From Ochrobactrum quorumnocens (GTDB taxonomy: Bacteria; Pseudomonadota; Alphaproteobacteria; Rhizobiales; Rhizobiaceae): a DNA stretch of 64,000 nucleotides. The notes under the pieces are model-generated. The model was not told the origin of the DNA. It did not search any database and worked only from the letters and a program-made list of their open reading frames with translations. Made by a program: the position numbers and the translations under genes. The stretch spans positions 682,001-746,000 of the forward strand of contig NZ_CP022603.1 in the NCBI RefSeq assembly GCF_002278035.1, in the 5' to 3' direction. This document shows positions 47,501 to 55,266 of this stretch, piece after piece (position 1 is the first letter of the stretch; every line of letters starts with the position of its first letter).

Positions 47501-49278
47501 TTGGCGATGGCGGAACGTCAGGGTCGATTGTCGGTGATGTCACCAACAACGGCACTTTGGCATTTAACAGGACTGGTACTCTCGTTTTCGACGGCGTAAT
47601 TTCAGGTGCGGGTGATGTGCGTCATATCGGGACCGGCGTAACCGTTCTCAACAAGCAGAGCGCGTATACAGGTGCGACTTCTGTCGAGGCTGGAACGCTT
47701 GCGGCAGGCGGAACGAACTATTTCAGTTCCAACTCAAATTTCACCGTTGCTCAAACGGGCACTCTGGCGTTGAATGATTTCAATCAGTCACTCAAGTCAC
47801 TGAGCAATTCAGGAATTGTCGACCTTGGTCCAAACGCAGGGACGACGCTCACGGTGACCGGTAACTATACCGGAAATGATGGCACAGTGTTGATCGGAAC
47901 GGTACTCGGCAACGATAGTTCAGTCACCGATAGGCTTGTCGTTAACGGCGATGCAAATGGAACGGGCCTTCTGGCGGTCAAGAATATGGCCGGTAGCGGC
48001 GCTCAGACGAGCGAAGGCATCAAAATCGTTGATATCAACGGCGCGTCCAATGCGACATTCACCCTGCTTGGGGATTATCAGTTTCAAGGCGCGCCTGCAG
48101 TTGTGGGTGGTGCTTATGCCTATCAACTCTATAAAAACGGGAAAGCCAACCCGAATGATGGTGACTGGTATCTGCGCTCAACCATCAAGGATCCGACTGA
48201 CGGCGGCGGCACAAACGGCGGTGGCGACGACGGTGAAGAAATTCCCCTCTACCAGCCGGGAGTTCCCAGCTACGAAGCTTATCCACAACTCCTACTTGGC
48301 CTAAACAGCTTGCCAACACTGCAACAGCGTGTGGGCAACCGCTATTGGAGCAACGCTGGCAACGTCATGCTTGCAGAAGGAGCCGACCCAATCGGTTCGC
48401 CTTACGCTCCTGCGGCAGAAGCTGGTAACTTGATCGAGGGCAATGGTGTGTGGGGTCGCATTGAGGGCGCTCATACCAACGCCGATCCACGCTTCTCTAC
48501 GTCAGAAACAGATTACAGCTTTAATACACTCAAGCTTCAGGCAGGCCTCGACGGCGTGCTGGCTGAAACAGAGAATGGCAAGCTGATCGGCGGGATCACT
48601 GTCCACTATGCCCACGGCAAAGCCAAAACGAGTTCGCTATATGGCGACGGCGAAATTTCAACGGACGGCTATGGCTTTGGCGGTACGCTGACCTGGTATG
48701 GCGACAACGGCTTCTATCTCGACGGTCAAGCGCAAGTTACCTGGTATGACAGCGATCTGATGTCCGATCTTGCCAATATGGGGCTGACAGACAGCAACAA
48801 CGGCTTCGGTTATACATTTTCCGCAGAAAGTGGCAAACGTATTGTAATCGACCAGAGCTGGTCACTCACGCCACAAGCTCAGTTGACCTATTCGAGCATT
48901 GATTTTGACAGCTTCAATGATGCTTTCGATTCTCGCATCAGTCTTGATCGTGGTCGAAGCCTGCAAGGCCGGATCGGATTGTCTCTTGAACAGCAGAACT
49001 CCTGGTACAACGCTAACGGACTTATCGACAGAACCTATCTCTATGGGATCGCGAACGTTTACTACGAATTCCTGGATGGAACAAAGGTCGATGTCTCCGG
49101 CACGAGCTTCGCCAGCAAGAACGAACGTCTCTGGGGTGGCATCGGTCTGGGCGGCAGCTACAACTGGAATAGCGACAAATATTCGATCTATGGCGAAGGC
49201 TCAGTCAATACAAGCCTGAAGAATTTCGGCGACAGCTATAGCTACAAAGGCACACTCGGTTTCCGCGTCCGTTTTTGA
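44569..49278 (+). CDS. Autotransporter with PATR repeats and pertactin-like junction
   Basis: 1569 residues from ATG at 44569 (AGGAG 8 bases upstream). Signal peptide with AFAFTIFLPATITLVPTQAL-AAC. The passenger contains six or seven autotransporter-associated beta-strand repeats of the form GSGxLTKxGxGxLxLxGxNxYxGGTxIxGGTL (e.g. GAGVLTLAPATTAGNTYSGG, GSGTLVLNGTNTYAGGSAIN). A Gly/Asp linker (DGGGTNGGGDDGEE) leads to IPLYQPGVPSYEAYPQL, the junction found before pertactin-type barrels. The C-terminal ~280 residues are an autotransporter barrel ending GTLGFRVRF. Different architecture from the giant neighbour; likely a surface adhesin. Confidence 0.92.
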   Translation: MLPRKSALLSTCSAFAFTIFLPATITLVPTQALAACTTTGSATVCTSAAPAVWTATVGTGRTNNNRTVEVQSGAQINTINANAISIGDGGTITVRNGGSVTNSSTPSGSGLFGTGPNTIEFGSNGQLIVEQGGQVIANGTNTRAEAVNVHGFGNTIINRGLIQGQSSAAIWFEDQVTGAKNTVDNYGTIQKLGGGSVIGTNGGAGINFINRTGGQVVGDLSFAGGNDTLTFEPDSVVTGNINGGGGINDLILQGILGSSDTLAGALRNFTTLTKNGDGLWTVSGSLSGFTTVTVNDGTLALTGDNVNYTGTVIVRPDGVLEARAQSLPVKTIAVNNVNNVQNDGLVRFTQPDNGTYTGQIVGSGAVEKTGAGVLTLAPATTAGNTYSGGTTINEGTVAVSADNAFGNANGGLNFNGGALRFDTSFDLANSRAIVLNAGGGTFDTNGNTTNIAQAISGSGALTKAGAGVLNLEGANAYGGATTVTGGALYVNGDQTAATGATSVNSGAKIGGVGTIGGNVAIQDGGTLAPGRAGDAPGALTINGDLALSGGSSLEYSFGQANVVGGPLNDLTTVQGDLTLDGTINVVATPGGSFDPGVYRVISYNGNLTDNGLEIGTIPASGYYVQTAVANQVNLVNTSGLNLTYWDVWPAANGAIGNGAVNGGTGTWQSSGSGGANINWTEPTGTINAPYQDDAFAIFMATAGTVTVDNSVGDVRASGMQFASNGYVVTGDAITLVGSPSSIIRVGDGTAASAGYIATINSVLTGNTQLTKTDLGTLVVGGTNTYTGGTAINGGVLQVANNANLGDAAGSISFDGGTLRTTADFTIDRATALQTGGGTIDTIGATTLEFDGVVSGDGGLTKIGSGTLVLNGTNTYAGGSAINGGTVQIASDASLGAASGPLSIDAGTLHSTSNISMNRTTTIGAGNATIQTDAGTTLTQQGNIAGAGAITKTGDGALVLTGAGTYTGGTTIASGLLQLGDGGTSGSIVGDVTNNGTLAFNRTGTLVFDGVISGAGDVRHIGTGVTVLNKQSAYTGATSVEAGTLAAGGTNYFSSNSNFTVAQTGTLALNDFNQSLKSLSNSGIVDLGPNAGTTLTVTGNYTGNDGTVLIGTVLGNDSSVTDRLVVNGDANGTGLLAVKNMAGSGAQTSEGIKIVDINGASNATFTLLGDYQFQGAPAVVGGAYAYQLYKNGKANPNDGDWYLRSTIKDPTDGGGTNGGGDDGEEIPLYQPGVPSYEAYPQLLLGLNSLPTLQQRVGNRYWSNAGNVMLAEGADPIGSPYAPAAEAGNLIEGNGVWGRIEGAHTNADPRFSTSETDYSFNTLKLQAGLDGVLAETENGKLIGGITVHYAHGKAKTSSLYGDGEISTDGYGFGGTLTWYGDNGFYLDGQAQVTWYDSDLMSDLANMGLTDSNNGFGYTFSAESGKRIVIDQSWSLTPQAQLTYSSIDFDSFNDAFDSRISLDRGRSLQGRIGLSLEQQNSWYNANGLIDRTYLYGIANVYYEFLDGTKVDVSGTSFASKNERLWGGIGLGGSYNWNSDKYSIYGEGSVNTSLKNFGDSYSYKGTLGFRVRF

Positions 49279-49300
49279 TAGCTAAAACATTTCAACAATT

Positions 49301-49333
49301 GCCTATCCGCAAAAACACATTTTGCGGATAGGC
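49301..49333. terminator. Bidirectional hairpin after the second autotransporter
   Basis: GCCTATCCGCAAAA and TTTTGCGGATAGGC form a perfect 14-bp stem with an ACACA loop, between the autotransporter stop and the converging dehydrogenase gene. Confidence 0.75.
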
Positions 49334-49381
49334 ATCAGAAATATTGCGCCAAGTTCTTGGCTATGTCTTAGCCAGCGAAAA

Positions 49382-50620
49382 TCAGCTCCAATCTCGTGTT
49401 GATGGCAGTAAAGGCGTCATAAGCGGATCGACATTGTTTTCATCAAACTGCTCGGCCAAAAGAGAAGCTGTTGTAGGTCCCAACGTAAAACCTTGATGAC
49501 CGTGTCCAAAGTGGAACCAAAGACCCTTGTGTCGGCTCGGCCCTACAACCGGCAACATGTCCGGCATACAGGGACGGGTTCCCGACCACGGAGTTTCTTC
49601 AACAGGTTCCTGTAAGGAAAAAAGCTCGCCCGCAGCCGCTTCAGCGCGTAGTATCTGGCGAGACGATGACACAATTCCCGGTGGGGTCATATGCGCTCCG
49701 GTCAGAATGCGCAGCCCTTTATTCATTGGTGCGATGAAAGTCGAATTCTCAATATCCAACGTCGCGATTTGAGGTTCTTGCTCAACGGCAAAATGGCGAT
49801 GATAACCACGTTTGAAGACCATCGGGATGCGGCAGCCAAAAGCTTCAAGCAGTTTAGGCGACCACGGACCCAGAGCAATTACCACATTCTCAGCGGAAAT
49901 TGCCCCCGTTTGCGACAATACCCGCCAGCCCCCAATATGTTGCTGCAATGTCGCGGCATCTCCCCTGACAAATATTCCACCGCGCGCAACGAAAAGTGAT
50001 GCGTAGCGGCTTACCAGTTCTCCCGGATCGCGGCACGTCCACGGAGAGGTCCAATGAACAGCGCCAGCGAGCGGACGACGCAGCGTTGGTTCAAGCGATG
50101 CCATTTCACTCGTCCCAAACACCGTGTGCGGCACATCATATATTTGCTTCAATCGTTCGGCGGCTTCTGCCGCGAGTTCGAACTTCTCCGCAGTGCGATA
50201 AACGGCACGCCAACCTTTCCGAACGATCAGCTCATCTGCGCCTGCAGGCTCTATGAACCGTGCATGATCTTCGCTCGCTCGCAGTATGAGCTTTGAATAG
50301 GTCGCAACAGTTTTGGCATAAGGTTTAGGTGCCGACTGACCGAAATAACGCCACAGCGGGCCAACCAGATGTGGCATGTCACGCATTCGCCAATCGACAT
50401 CATTGCCGCGTTTTAAAGCAATGGACAAGATTTCCCGTAGCGAACGAGGGAAAGCATAAGGCTCCACAGCTTCTGTCTGGATAATGCCGGCATTGCCATA
50501 GCTGGTCTCTTGCCCCGGTGCCTTGCGATCCACAAGAACCACATGATGCCCCCTCTCCTGCAACGCAAGAGCGGTTGAAACACCAACCATACCGGCTCCA
50601 AGAACGATTGTGTCAGTCAT
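49382..50620 (-). CDS. FAD-dependent D-amino-acid dehydrogenase-like oxidoreductase (DadA family)
   Basis: 412 residues. N-terminal FAD dinucleotide motif GAGMVGVSTALALQERGHHV (residues ~8-27) and VDRKAPGQETSYGNAGIIQ, the DadA signature. The C-terminal part has WSGTRPCMPDMLPVVGPSRH and HFGHGHQGFTLGPTTA, typical of D-amino-acid dehydrogenases/DAO-fold enzymes. It oxidises a D-amino acid (or similar) to the keto acid and ammonia. Divergent from the M81 peptidase gene, sharing its promoter region; the PLP enzyme downstream also suggests D-amino-acid metabolism. Confidence 0.85.
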   Translation of the reverse strand: MTDTIVLGAGMVGVSTALALQERGHHVVLVDRKAPGQETSYGNAGIIQTEAVEPYAFPRSLREILSIALKRGNDVDWRMRDMPHLVGPLWRYFGQSAPKPYAKTVATYSKLILRASEDHARFIEPAGADELIVRKGWRAVYRTAEKFELAAEAAERLKQIYDVPHTVFGTSEMASLEPTLRRPLAGAVHWTSPWTCRDPGELVSRYASLFVARGGIFVRGDAATLQQHIGGWRVLSQTGAISAENVVIALGPWSPKLLEAFGCRIPMVFKRGYHRHFAVEQEPQIATLDIENSTFIAPMNKGLRILTGAHMTPPGIVSSSRQILRAEAAAGELFSLQEPVEETPWSGTRPCMPDMLPVVGPSRHKGLWFHFGHGHQGFTLGPTTASLLAEQFDENNVDPLMTPLLPSTRDWS

Positions 50621-50738
50621 GGCTTAATTCCATCATGAGAATTTGGAGAAATCAGGCAGAGACTCCTATTGGCCGTGAGCGTACGACTATACATTCGAGG
50701 CAATCAATTTGACTTTCTGACAATAAACATATTTTTAT

Positions 50739-50750
50739 TATTAGAAAATT
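50739..50750 (+). promoter_or_regulatory. Motif TATTAGAAAATT, possible regulator site
   Basis: Lies 25 bp before the M81 start, in the promoter region shared with the DadA-like gene. An 11-of-12 match (TATAAGAAAATT) lies at 53072-53083 upstream of the PLP enzyme, with the XRE-cupin gene between the two. Shared occurrence suggests a common operator; AT-richness makes chance plausible. Confidence 0.3.
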
Positions 50751-50775
50751 CAATTTTTCCATTCAAGAGATCAGA

Positions 50776-52230
50776 ATGAAGCTTTTCATCGCCGGACTGG
50801 ACACCGAGACCAACACATTTTCACCGATGCAGACCGGGCTTGAAGCCTTTTCAGAAAACCTTATCGCCTATGGCGACGCGACCCAAAGGCCTCTGAACTG
50901 TTGTTCGTCACAGCTTTTCGTCTGGCGCAATGCCGCGCAGGAAAAGGGCTGGAATGTCGTTGAGAGCCTCTGCGCGGTGGCAGAACCAGGCGGGAGAACG
51001 ACACGCTTGGTTTATGAACACTTCCGCAAGACCATTCTCGGCGACCTGGAAGCAGCCATGCCGGTCGACGCAGTCATGCTGGCGCTTCATGGCGCCTGTG
51101 TTGCAGACGGCTATGACGATGTTGAAGGTGATCTGATTTCACACGTCCGCAAACTCGTCGGACCAGAAATTCCGATTGCAGTTGAACTCGATCTTCACTG
51201 TCATATCACCGACCTCATGATCGATAATGCTTCTATAATCATGACCTATAAAGAATACCCGCACACCGATATCGAGACGATTGCGGCACAGCTCTTTGCG
51301 ATGCTGGAACGCACGCTTGCAGGTGAAATCCGACCGATCATGGCCGCCTATGACTGCCGTCTTGTCAGCATTTTCCATCCGCACAAAGTGCCGCTGCGTG
51401 GAATAGTCGATCGCATGAAAGAACTGGAAGGGCAGGACGGTGTGCTGGCCATATCTTTCGGCCATGGCTTTCCGTGGGGTGACGTTGCAGATGTGGGAGC
51501 CAAAACACTCGTTGTCACCGACAATGATCCAAGCAAAGCTGCACGCATTGCCGAAAGCTTTGGCCATGAAATATATGTGGCACGCGAGGAGATGCGCGGC
51601 GATTACCTGACAATCGATGAAGCGCTGGATCGCGCCATTGCGGTCGAGAATGGTCCCGTCGTGTTAGCTGATGTTTCTGATAATGCAGGCGGAGGAGCGC
51701 CGGGGGATTCAACCTTCATCCTGCGCCGCATTCTTGAGCGCGGCATCGAAGATGTTGCTTCCTGTCTCTACTGGGATCCGATTGCTGTACGCATGTGTCG
51801 CGAAGCAGGCGAAGGCGCGACGTTGGAACTAAGAATCGGAGGCAAGATTGGAAAAGTGTCTGGCGATCCACTGGACCTTACAGTCAAAATCAGACGTATC
51901 GCAACTGATATTACACAGCGTTTCGGGCCAACGCCGCTCAGCATTGGCGATGCAGTATGGGTCAGCTCAGGAAGCATCGACATCGTTCTGAACACGGTTC
52001 GCACCCAAACATTCCACCCAGAATGCATGACAGGATTGGGTCTCGATCCGTCACAGAAGAAGATTATCGTTGTCAAATCCAGCAATCATTTCCGGGCCGG
52101 TTTTGAACCCATCGCAAGCGAAATCCTCTATGTCAGCGCGCCAGGTGCGCTGCAACCTCGCTTCGAAAATCTGCCATTTACCAAACTGAAAAAGCCTTAT
52201 TGGCCAAGAGTTGCCGATCCGCTGGGCTAG
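50776..52230 (+). CDS. M81 family metallopeptidase (MlrC-like)
   Basis: 484 residues of the MlrC/DUF1485 family, starting MKLFIAGLDTETNTFSP as usual. The zinc site is visible: D and H in AVELDLHCHITD (about residue 138) and H in TYKEYPHTD (about residue 160). The second domain starts near DNAGGGAPGDST (about residue 300). MlrC hydrolyses linearised microcystin; homologues in bacteria that never meet the toxin probably act on other peptides or amides containing D- or modified residues. Set between a D-amino-acid dehydrogenase-like gene and a D-Thr-aldolase-like gene, which supports that reading. Confidence 0.9.
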   Translation: MKLFIAGLDTETNTFSPMQTGLEAFSENLIAYGDATQRPLNCCSSQLFVWRNAAQEKGWNVVESLCAVAEPGGRTTRLVYEHFRKTILGDLEAAMPVDAVMLALHGACVADGYDDVEGDLISHVRKLVGPEIPIAVELDLHCHITDLMIDNASIIMTYKEYPHTDIETIAAQLFAMLERTLAGEIRPIMAAYDCRLVSIFHPHKVPLRGIVDRMKELEGQDGVLAISFGHGFPWGDVADVGAKTLVVTDNDPSKAARIAESFGHEIYVAREEMRGDYLTIDEALDRAIAVENGPVVLADVSDNAGGGAPGDSTFILRRILERGIEDVASCLYWDPIAVRMCREAGEGATLELRIGGKIGKVSGDPLDLTVKIRRIATDITQRFGPTPLSIGDAVWVSSGSIDIVLNTVRTQTFHPECMTGLGLDPSQKKIIVVKSSNHFRAGFEPIASEILYVSAPGALQPRFENLPFTKLKKPYWPRVADPLG

Positions 52231-52377
52231 TCATAAATTGCCTCGCGGATTGAATTGCATTTCAAGAGCACATTGATTACGCGAACGTGTTAGTGAATTG
52301 GTTATTCCGTCGTATAAGCTCCCGGCTTACCGCACGCTCAACACCATTTAGCCAATGGCGAATTGGAGACGTCAAGA

Positions 52378-53013
52378 ATGAATGATGCGAAGTCCAGCCT
52401 TGGCGACATTCTGCGAGACATTCGCAATCGCAATCATTGGACGCTTGCCGAAGTGAGCGCGATGACGGGGCTGGCCGTATCGACCCTCTCCAAGGTCGAA
52501 AACAATCAAATGCAGCTCACTTATGACAGACTTATCGAGCTTGCACAGGGGTTGAATATCGACATAGCCGAACTTTTTGGGACGATCGCAAGTGCCGACG
52601 ACACGTCCAATGTTATGGGCCGCCGCACGTACACGAAATCTGGCGAAGGCAAGTCGATCATCACGCAGAATTACGACTATCTCTATCTCTGCACGGAAAT
52701 CTACAAGAAGGCGATGGTCCCTATTCTAGCGGTCGCACATGCCCGCACCCTTGAAGAATTTGGCCCTCTTATCCGTCACAAAGGCGAAGAGTTCTTCTAT
52801 GTAGTTGAAGGGGAGTTAGAGCTGCATTCGGAGATCTATGCACCGCTGCGTCTCAAGAAGGGCGACTCCGCTTATTTTGACGCGATGACTGGCCACGCCT
52901 ATCTCAGCGTGAGCGAAGAACCTGCGCAAATCCTGTGTGTTTGCTCCACGCCTGAAACCGAGTTGGTTTCCACTCTCGTCGATCAGCAGACCATCAAGTT
53001 TCGAGCTGAATGA
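52378..53013 (+). CDS. XRE-family regulator with C-terminal cupin
   Basis: 211 residues: HTH_3 domain (residues ~8-65, LAEVSAMTGLAVSTLSKVEN) and a cupin_2 domain (residues ~130-200, with IRHKGEEFFYVVEGELELHS and GDSAYFDAMTGHAYLSVSEE). ATG at 52378 follows GGAG at a good distance; a TTG five codons earlier is less likely. PuuR-like regulators of this build control amine and amino-acid catabolic genes. It probably controls the surrounding D-amino-acid/amide genes. Confidence 0.88.
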   Translation: MNDAKSSLGDILRDIRNRNHWTLAEVSAMTGLAVSTLSKVENNQMQLTYDRLIELAQGLNIDIAELFGTIASADDTSNVMGRRTYTKSGEGKSIITQNYDYLYLCTEIYKKAMVPILAVAHARTLEEFGPLIRHKGEEFFYVVEGELELHSEIYAPLRLKKGDSAYFDAMTGHAYLSVSEEPAQILCVCSTPETELVSTLVDQQTIKFRAE

Positions 53014-53071
53014 GCGACTAATCTTTGCCGACCCCGCTATTTGCAGAATAGTTTGCGAAAATTATGTTTCC

Positions 53072-53083
53072 TATAAGAAAATT
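53072..53083 (+). promoter_or_regulatory. Motif TATAAGAAAATT, second copy
   Basis: Located 80 bp before the PLP enzyme start, within GTTTCCTATAAGAAAATT, which has partial dyad symmetry (TTTC-N6-GAAA). Pairs with the copy at 50739-50750. Confidence 0.3.
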
Positions 53084-53162
53084 AATTGATTGCCTTTCAG
53101 AGCTGTGCGAACCTGCAATGACTACCTTCGGGTACAGCTGAATTAGCGGGCTGAAGCGATGC

Positions 53163-54347
53163 ATGCAGCCAGTCCCATTGTTGGAGACAACATTGTCTGA
53201 TCTTACGGCAATCGAAGCTTTCAATCGCCCAATACCGGTCGACCTTCCGACACCTTATGTCGAGATCGATGACGAGCGCTTGATGCAAAACCTTAAGGGA
53301 ATGCAACGGCGTGCCGACCAGGCCGGTGTTGTTTTGCGCCCTCACATCAAGACGCACAAAAATCTTACAATCGCGCAACGGCAGCTTGAACTCGGCGCAA
53401 TCGGCGTCACGGCTTCCAAACCGGAAGAAGCGCTGGTTTTCGTTGAAGGTGGGGTGCCTTCAGTCACCCTTGCCTATCCAATCGTCCGACCAGAATCTAT
53501 TGATCGACTCGTGCGGAGCGCGAAGGTTCGCCAGACCGAACTTTTGTTCATTGCAGCACATGACATAGGCGTCGAGGCAATTGGCGCTGCGGCGCAAGCG
53601 CATGGCGTCAAACTCGGCGTCTTTTTGAAAGTCGATGTTGGTTTGGGACGCGTAGGCGTTAAACCGCAAGATCCTGCGGCCGAGCGATTGGCTCACCGCA
53701 TTGCAAAGCACCCGCATCTCACATTCGAAGGGCTTTTGTCCCACGCTGGGCACTCTTATGGCAGCAAGTCTGCCGGAGAGCTTGCGAATATCGCCAATGC
53801 AGAAGCGCAGGCATTGTTGGAACTTGCAGAACAGCTCAAAAAATCAGGCGTCGAGGTGGCGGGAATTTCTGTGGGAGCAACACCAACTTGTCTCGGCGCG
53901 CCGATCCCTGCCGGTATTACCGAAATCCGCCCGGGTAACTACGCTTTTCTCGACCGCACGGCGCTTCGACTGGGCATCACGTCTGCGGATGATATGTCGC
54001 TTTCAGTAATCGCAACCGTTGTTGCCCATAATGACTACCACTTCATCGTCGATGCGGGCTCAAAATCTCTTTCATCCGACCTTGGCGCACACGGTTCCCG
54101 TGGCAGTGGGTTCGGCATTGCCGTCGGTGTGAACACCGCAGCTCCACAAACATGGGAAGTTGAGCGTCTTTCAGAAGAACATGGCTTCGTTCGGTGTTCA
54201 GATACGCCGCCTGCTATCGGAAGTCGTGTTCGCATTTTCCCAAATCATTCCTGCGCGGTTGTCGCTCAGTTTGATCGGATCACATTGCGTCAATCCGATG
54301 GACGACCATGCACATTATGGACCAACGCCCGAGGCCGGCAAACATGA
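53163..54347 (+). CDS. DSD1/D-threonine aldolase family PLP-dependent enzyme
   Basis: 394 residues, alanine-racemase N-terminal TIM barrel with the PLP lysine in LRPHIKTHKNLTIAQ (about residue 62). The C-terminal Ala_racemase/D-ser_dehydrat domain carries the metal pair in FPNHSCAVV (His and Cys). This architecture is shared by D-serine dehydratase and low-specificity D-threonine/3-hydroxyaspartate aldolases. The start is uncertain by a few codons (no strong ribosome site before 53163; conservation begins near NRPIPVDLPTPYVEID). First gene of a unit with the creatininase-family and binding-protein genes. Confidence 0.88.
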   Translation: MQPVPLLETTLSDLTAIEAFNRPIPVDLPTPYVEIDDERLMQNLKGMQRRADQAGVVLRPHIKTHKNLTIAQRQLELGAIGVTASKPEEALVFVEGGVPSVTLAYPIVRPESIDRLVRSAKVRQTELLFIAAHDIGVEAIGAAAQAHGVKLGVFLKVDVGLGRVGVKPQDPAAERLAHRIAKHPHLTFEGLLSHAGHSYGSKSAGELANIANAEAQALLELAEQLKKSGVEVAGISVGATPTCLGAPIPAGITEIRPGNYAFLDRTALRLGITSADDMSLSVIATVVAHNDYHFIVDAGSKSLSSDLGAHGSRGSGFGIAVGVNTAAPQTWEVERLSEEHGFVRCSDTPPAIGSRVRIFPNHSCAVVAQFDRITLRQSDGRPCTLWTNARGRQT

Positions 54348-54405
54348 CGCCTAAGCCAAGGCACACCCAACACACTCCACTTGGAATAACTGAGAGAGGA
54401 CTGAT

Positions 54406-55230
54406 ATGACAAAGGAAGTTGAATGGGCGCGCATGACTGCGCCTGCTCTGCGTGAGATCGCTGGCAAACCCGGTGCCCTTGCCGTATTGCCTATCGGATC
54501 GCTGGAACAACACGGTCCGCACCTGCCGGTCATTACAGACACCGCCAGTGCTTCGGCTGCTTCGATACGAGCGGCAAGCCTCGTCGCCGATGAAATTCCA
54601 ATCGCCGTCCTTCCCGGACAGTGGCTTGGCATGAGTGAACACCACCTGCCTTTTGGCGGAACGATTACCCTTGATTACGAAACACTCAGCCGCGTCATCC
54701 GCTGCATCGTGCGGTCATTGAAGGCAATCGGTTTCTCGCGCCTTTTCATCGTCAATGGCCATGGCGGCAATATCGATCCGCTTGCGGTTGCAGCACGCGA
54801 ACTGGCCGTCGAATTTGCAATGCCAATCGTCGTCACCACACCTTGGATGCTGGCAAGCGAGGAAGCAGGAAAGATCTTCGAGGTCGATAGCGGCCCGCAC
54901 CACGCATGCGAAGGCGAAGCTTCGGTCATGCTGGCGATTGCTGGCGATGCCGTAAAAACCGACATGTTCGGTCAGGCCTTTGGCAATCAGCGGCATCCTG
55001 TTGATGTGCCGGCAGATGTTTCACGCTTCTATTCCTTTGCTGAACGCGCACCCGTCACCGGAACCTGGGGCGATCCACGCAGCGCAACAGCAGAAAAAGG
55101 CGAAAAATTTCTCGATCTTCATGCGCGCGAGCTCGTGAAGCTGATCCGCAATGAAGTTCTGTGGACCAAACCCGATCCGGTTTGGGCACCAGCGCGAGGC
55201 CTCGGAACAACTGACGGCCGAGCAGAATAA
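54406..55230 (+). CDS. Creatininase-family amidohydrolase
   Basis: 274 residues with the full creatininase-family metal site: LPIGSLEQHGPHLPVITDT (Glu, His, Asp; about residue 28), SEHHLPFGGTITL (about residue 75), FIVNGHGGNIDPLA (about residue 115) and HHACEGEASVMLAIAGD (Glu, about residue 165). Members hydrolyse cyclic or linear amides such as creatinine or N-formyl derivatives. GAGAGGA precedes ATG at 54406. No creatinase or sarcosine oxidase is next to it, so creatinine is not implied; the neighbours suggest an amide or amino-acid derivative. Confidence 0.88.
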   Translation: MTKEVEWARMTAPALREIAGKPGALAVLPIGSLEQHGPHLPVITDTASASAASIRAASLVADEIPIAVLPGQWLGMSEHHLPFGGTITLDYETLSRVIRCIVRSLKAIGFSRLFIVNGHGGNIDPLAVAARELAVEFAMPIVVTTPWMLASEEAGKIFEVDSGPHHACEGEASVMLAIAGDAVKTDMFGQAFGNQRHPVDVPADVSRFYSFAERAPVTGTWGDPRSATAEKGEKFLDLHARELVKLIRNEVLWTKPDPVWAPARGLGTTDGRAE

Positions 55231-55266
55231 TCGGCGAAGGCAGCAAAACAACTCAGAGGGAACAAA

